From assembly GCA_965243325.1 (NCBI GenBank), contig CBDEUQ010000003.1, positions 2,232,001 through 2,296,000 on the forward strand: a stretch of DNA of 64,000 bases, written 5' to 3'. Of the stretch, positions 61,698-64,000 are shown piece after piece (position 1 is the first letter of the stretch; each line of letters starts with the position of its first letter). The DNA is from JANQOH01 sp965243325 (lineage in GTDB: Bacteria > Pseudomonadota > Alphaproteobacteria > UBA7887). The notes under the pieces were generated by a model. That model was not told where the DNA came from. It worked only from the letters and a program-made list of their open reading frames with translations, and did not search any database. The translations under genes were made by a program, and so were the position numbers.

Positions 61698-62726
61698 GTG
61701 AACGACCGCGTACGCCTGACCCTTGACGAAGCGCATCGGACCGCGACCGAGGCGCTCCGCGCCAGGGGGTACTCGGAGAGGCACGCGCGTGCCATCGCCG
61801 ACACCGTGACGGCGGCGGAACGCGACGGGTGCACTTCGCACGGCCTGTTCCGCATCCCGTTCTACGTGAAGGCGCTCCAGGAGGCGAACGTCTCGCCCGA
61901 CGCGGAGCCCACGTTCCGCGACCTCGCCCCCGCGGTGCTGCACGCCGACGCGCATTTCGGCTTCGCGCCCCTCACGCTGCAGCTCGCCGCCGACCCCTTG
62001 GAGCAGCGCGCGCGGGAGCTCGGCATCGCGGCGCTCGCCATCGTGAACGCGCACAACGTCGCGGCGCTCTGGCCGGAGGTCGAGCGCCTCGCCGAGCGCG
62101 GACTCGTCGCCTTCGCGTTCGGCGCTGCTCTCCCGTATGTCGCGCCGGCCGGCGGCACCAGACCGGTCTACGGCACCAACCCGATGGCGTTCGCCTGGCC
62201 CCGAGCAGGGCGCCCGCCGCTCGTGTTCGACCAGGCGTCGAGCGCCAGCGCCCGAGGCGAAATCCAGATCCGCCTGCGTGACGGCACGCCGATCCCCGAG
62301 GGCTGGGCCATCGGCCCCGACGGCGAATCGACCACCGATCCCGCCACCGCGCTCGCCGGCGCCCAGCTCCCGTTCGGAGGCCACAAGGGCGCGGCCATCG
62401 CCCTGATGGTGGAGCTGCTCGCGGGCGCCCTGGTCGGCGATGTCTTCAGCTTCGAAGCCAGCGAGGCCGACGCCGCCGCCGCCGAAGTCGGCGCACCCTC
62501 CGGCGGCGAGTTCATGATCGCGATCGACCCCGCGCGCTGCGTGCGCGATGGCGACCGCGACGCCCAGCTCGCCCACGCGGAGAAGCTTTTCGCCAGGGTC
62601 CTGGAGCAGGACGGAACACGGCTCCCCTCGGATCGCAGGTACCGGGCGCGGGAACGCACTCCGAACGAAGGCGTCACGATCCCGAAGTTGCTGCACGACA
62701 CGCTGCGGGCGTACATCGACAGCTGA
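61698..62726 (+). CDS. Ldh family oxidoreductase, piperideine/pyrroline-2-carboxylate reductase-like
   Basis: NAD(P)H-dependent reductase of the malate/L-lactate dehydrogenase (Ldh_2) fold, 342 residues from GTG 61698 behind AAGGGG. Active-site His48 is in CTSHGLFRIP. The blocks VAPAGGTRPVYGTNPMAFAWP, FDQASSASARGEI and LPFGGHKGAAIALMVELLAGALVGDVFSFEA resemble the DpkA-type delta1-piperideine-2-carboxylate reductases more than malate dehydrogenases (inference from motif style). It may reduce a cyclic imino acid from lysine or proline catabolism. No such pathway genes are near. It sits between lexA and moeA in the opposite orientation to both. Confidence 0.82.
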   Translation: MNDRVRLTLDEAHRTATEALRARGYSERHARAIADTVTAAERDGCTSHGLFRIPFYVKALQEANVSPDAEPTFRDLAPAVLHADAHFGFAPLTLQLAADPLEQRARELGIAALAIVNAHNVAALWPEVERLAERGLVAFAFGAALPYVAPAGGTRPVYGTNPMAFAWPRAGRPPLVFDQASSASARGEIQIRLRDGTPIPEGWAIGPDGESTTDPATALAGAQLPFGGHKGAAIALMVELLAGALVGDVFSFEASEADAAAAEVGAPSGGEFMIAIDPARCVRDGDRDAQLAHAEKLFARVLEQDGTRLPSDRRYRARERTPNEGVTIPKLLHDTLRAYIDS

Positions 62727-62851
62727 TCGAGTGGTCCTCACGCGTGCGAACGGGTCCTCTCCAATGACGCTCTGCCAAGGCAGCCCCTGGATGTCGGCCG
62801 GCGAATACGGCCGATCGCTGCGCGACCCGTGTCCGATCCTGCCGCCTGCCC

Positions 62852-62870
62852 CGGGGGTGCGCAGCCCCCG
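62852..62870. terminator. Hairpin between convergent Ldh-family gene and moeA
   Basis: C-GGGGG...CCCCC-G, a 6-bp stem with a 7-nt loop, in the 156-bp space between two convergent genes. No clear T-run on either side. A weak or Rho-assisted terminator is possible. Confidence 0.35.
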
Positions 62871-62882
62871 TCGTCGGCAGTA

Positions 62883-64000
62883 TCAGAATCTATCCTGCCC
62901 GCCGGGGAACAGCAGCGCGTCCACTTCGTCCCCGGCCGCGGCGGGGGGCGCGTGCGGCGGGCGGATGACGAGGCAGTCGGAACGCGCGAGCAGCGACAGC
63001 ATCGAACTGTCCTGGACGTCGAAGGGCGTGGCGCTGAGTCCGCCGTCGGCCGCTTCCGTCAACGCGCTGCGCAGGTAGTCTTCGCGCCGGTCGTTCGCCG
63101 GCAGCGCGCGTGACAGAGAAACGCGGCGCCGCCATCGCCGGTCGTCGTCCTCCTCGATGCCGAGCAGGCGGCCGAGGGCCGGACGCAGGAAGATGAGCGC
63201 GCAGACCAGCGCCGAGACCGGGTTTCCGGGCAGCCCCAGCACCGGGGTGTCCTCAAGCCGGCCGAACATGAGCGGTTTGCCCGGCCGCATCGCGATGCGC
63301 CAGAAATCGAGCGTCATGCCGGCGCCGCCGAGGACTTCCCGCACAAGATCGCGTTCGCCCACCGACACGCCGCCGGTGGTCACGAGCATGTCGTGGCCGC
63401 GCGCCCCGCGCGCCATGCGGGAAAGCGCGTCCTTCTCGTCCGGCGCGACGCCGAGGATGACCGGGAGGCCGCCGCACGTCCGGACGACCGCGGCGAGAGC
63501 GACCGAGTTGGAACTCACGATCCGGTCGCCGTCCAGCGGCTCGCCGGGCATGACGATTTCATCGCCGGTCGCGAGAATCGCCACGCGGGGACGCCGTCGG
63601 ACGGTCAGCCAGGGATGGTTCATCGCCGCCGCGAGGGCGATATCCCGCGCGCCGAGCACCCGGCCTTCCGTGGGGCCCGCATCGCCGGCGGCGAAATCGA
63701 GGCCTGCCCTGCGAATGTAGCGCCCGGGACCCGACGCCTCGGCGACGGTGACGGCCGCGTCCTCGACGGTCGTGTTCTCCTGTATCACGATCGTGTCGGC
63801 GCCCTCGGGCACCGGTGCGCCGGTGAAGATGCGCACGGTCTCACCGGGTCCGACGACACCGGCGAACCCGCCGCCCGCGGCCGAGACGCCGATTCGTCGG
63901 AGCGTGACGGGCGGCGCGGCGACGTCGGCGGCGCGCACGGCGTAACCGTCCATGGACGATACGGAGACGGGCGGCTGTGTCCGCCGCGCCGTCACGGAAT
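62883..64000 (-). CDS. moeA: Molybdopterin molybdenumtransferase MoeA (5' partial)
   Basis: Inserts molybdate into adenylylated molybdopterin for Mo-cofactor. The gene runs off the right edge; about the first 45-50 residues are missing. The visible part opens with SMDGYAVRAADV. Next come ETVRIFTGAPVPEGADTIV, the MoCF motif TTGGVSVGERDLVREV (Ser/Gly-rich), MRPGKPLMFG and GLPGNPVSALV. The C-terminal domain IV ends at SDCLVIRP. Its product is needed by the MsrP encoded 15 kb away. Confidence 0.97.
   Translation of the reverse strand, partial: SVTARRTQPPVSVSSMDGYAVRAADVAAPPVTLRRIGVSAAGGGFAGVVGPGETVRIFTGAPVPEGADTIVIQENTTVEDAAVTVAEASGPGRYIRRAGLDFAAGDAGPTEGRVLGARDIALAAAMNHPWLTVRRRPRVAILATGDEIVMPGEPLDGDRIVSSNSVALAAVVRTCGGLPVILGVAPDEKDALSRMARGARGHDMLVTTGGVSVGERDLVREVLGGAGMTLDFWRIAMRPGKPLMFGRLEDTPVLGLPGNPVSALVCALIFLRPALGRLLGIEEDDDRRWRRRVSLSRALPANDRREDYLRSALTEAADGGLSATPFDVQDSSMLSLLARSDCLVIRPPHAPPAAAGDEVDALLFPGGQDRF

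Overview
This is a gene-dense, strongly G+C-rich chromosomal window with about 55 protein genes, one tRNA and short intergenic spaces. It reads as core chromosome of an alphaproteobacterium, probably Rhodospirillales-like (inference). The evidence is an alphaproteobacterial LexA operator (GTTC-N7-GTTC) upstream of lexA, the petABC cytochrome bc1 operon, the rpmF-plsX-ihfA-merR run, the gltA-gltX-comEC-lexA-moeA neighbourhood, and small alphaproteobacterial families (DUF1285, DUF6111). I see no insertion sequence, CRISPR array, phage gene or integrase.

Layout. 1-8.1 kb: the end of a TfdA-like dioxygenase, tRNA-Asn, a ribokinase-like gene, a complete Liv-type ABC importer (binding protein, two permeases, two ATPases) and a Tat-exported SMP-30/gluconolactonase-like protein. 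8.3-13 kb: a DHA2-type MFS exporter, ilvC and ilvN without ilvB beside them, and a secreted TPR protein. 13-25.3 kb: a mixed region with a YfcG-like GST, an SLT-like lipoprotein, a GlcD/Dld-type flavoprotein, a hotdog thioesterase, a CLC-CBS protein, a UvrD-type helicase, a GCS2 ligase, a secreted ARPP-1 protein, a fatty acid hydroxylase-family membrane enzyme and TerB. 25.3-33.2 kb: a DinG-like Fe-S helicase coupled to a DUF4743-Nudix enzyme, a lipoprotein hydrolase, an RraA-like/aldo-keto reductase pair, and recA. 33.2-42.7 kb: a MoxR-DUF58-BatA/DUF4159-VWA operon, divergent from a tightly overlapped DUF1285-Nudix-DUF6111-CCA transferase operon. 42.7-50 kb: hemF, petABC, msrP, a HAD phosphatase and a D-aminoacylase-like amidohydrolase. 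50-64 kb: rpmF, plsX, ihfA, a MerR regulator, uvrA/ssb, gltA, gltX, comEC, lexA, an Ldh-family reductase and a truncated moeA.

Genes that work together: recA, lexA, uvrA, ssb and the two helicases cover DNA repair and the SOS response, and lexA carries a clear operator inside its own promoter. petABC encodes a three-subunit bc1 complex, with msrP just downstream but no msrQ. The Liv-type operon plus ribokinase may take up and phosphorylate a sugar or nucleoside-type substrate (inference).

No clearly new multi-gene defence or biosynthetic system is visible. The points most worth a second look are the plsX-ihfA junction without fabH, msrP without msrQ, the Ldh-family gene between lexA and moeA, the secreted ARPP-1 protein, the MoxR/DUF58/DUF4159 operon, and the non-canonical CLC protein.
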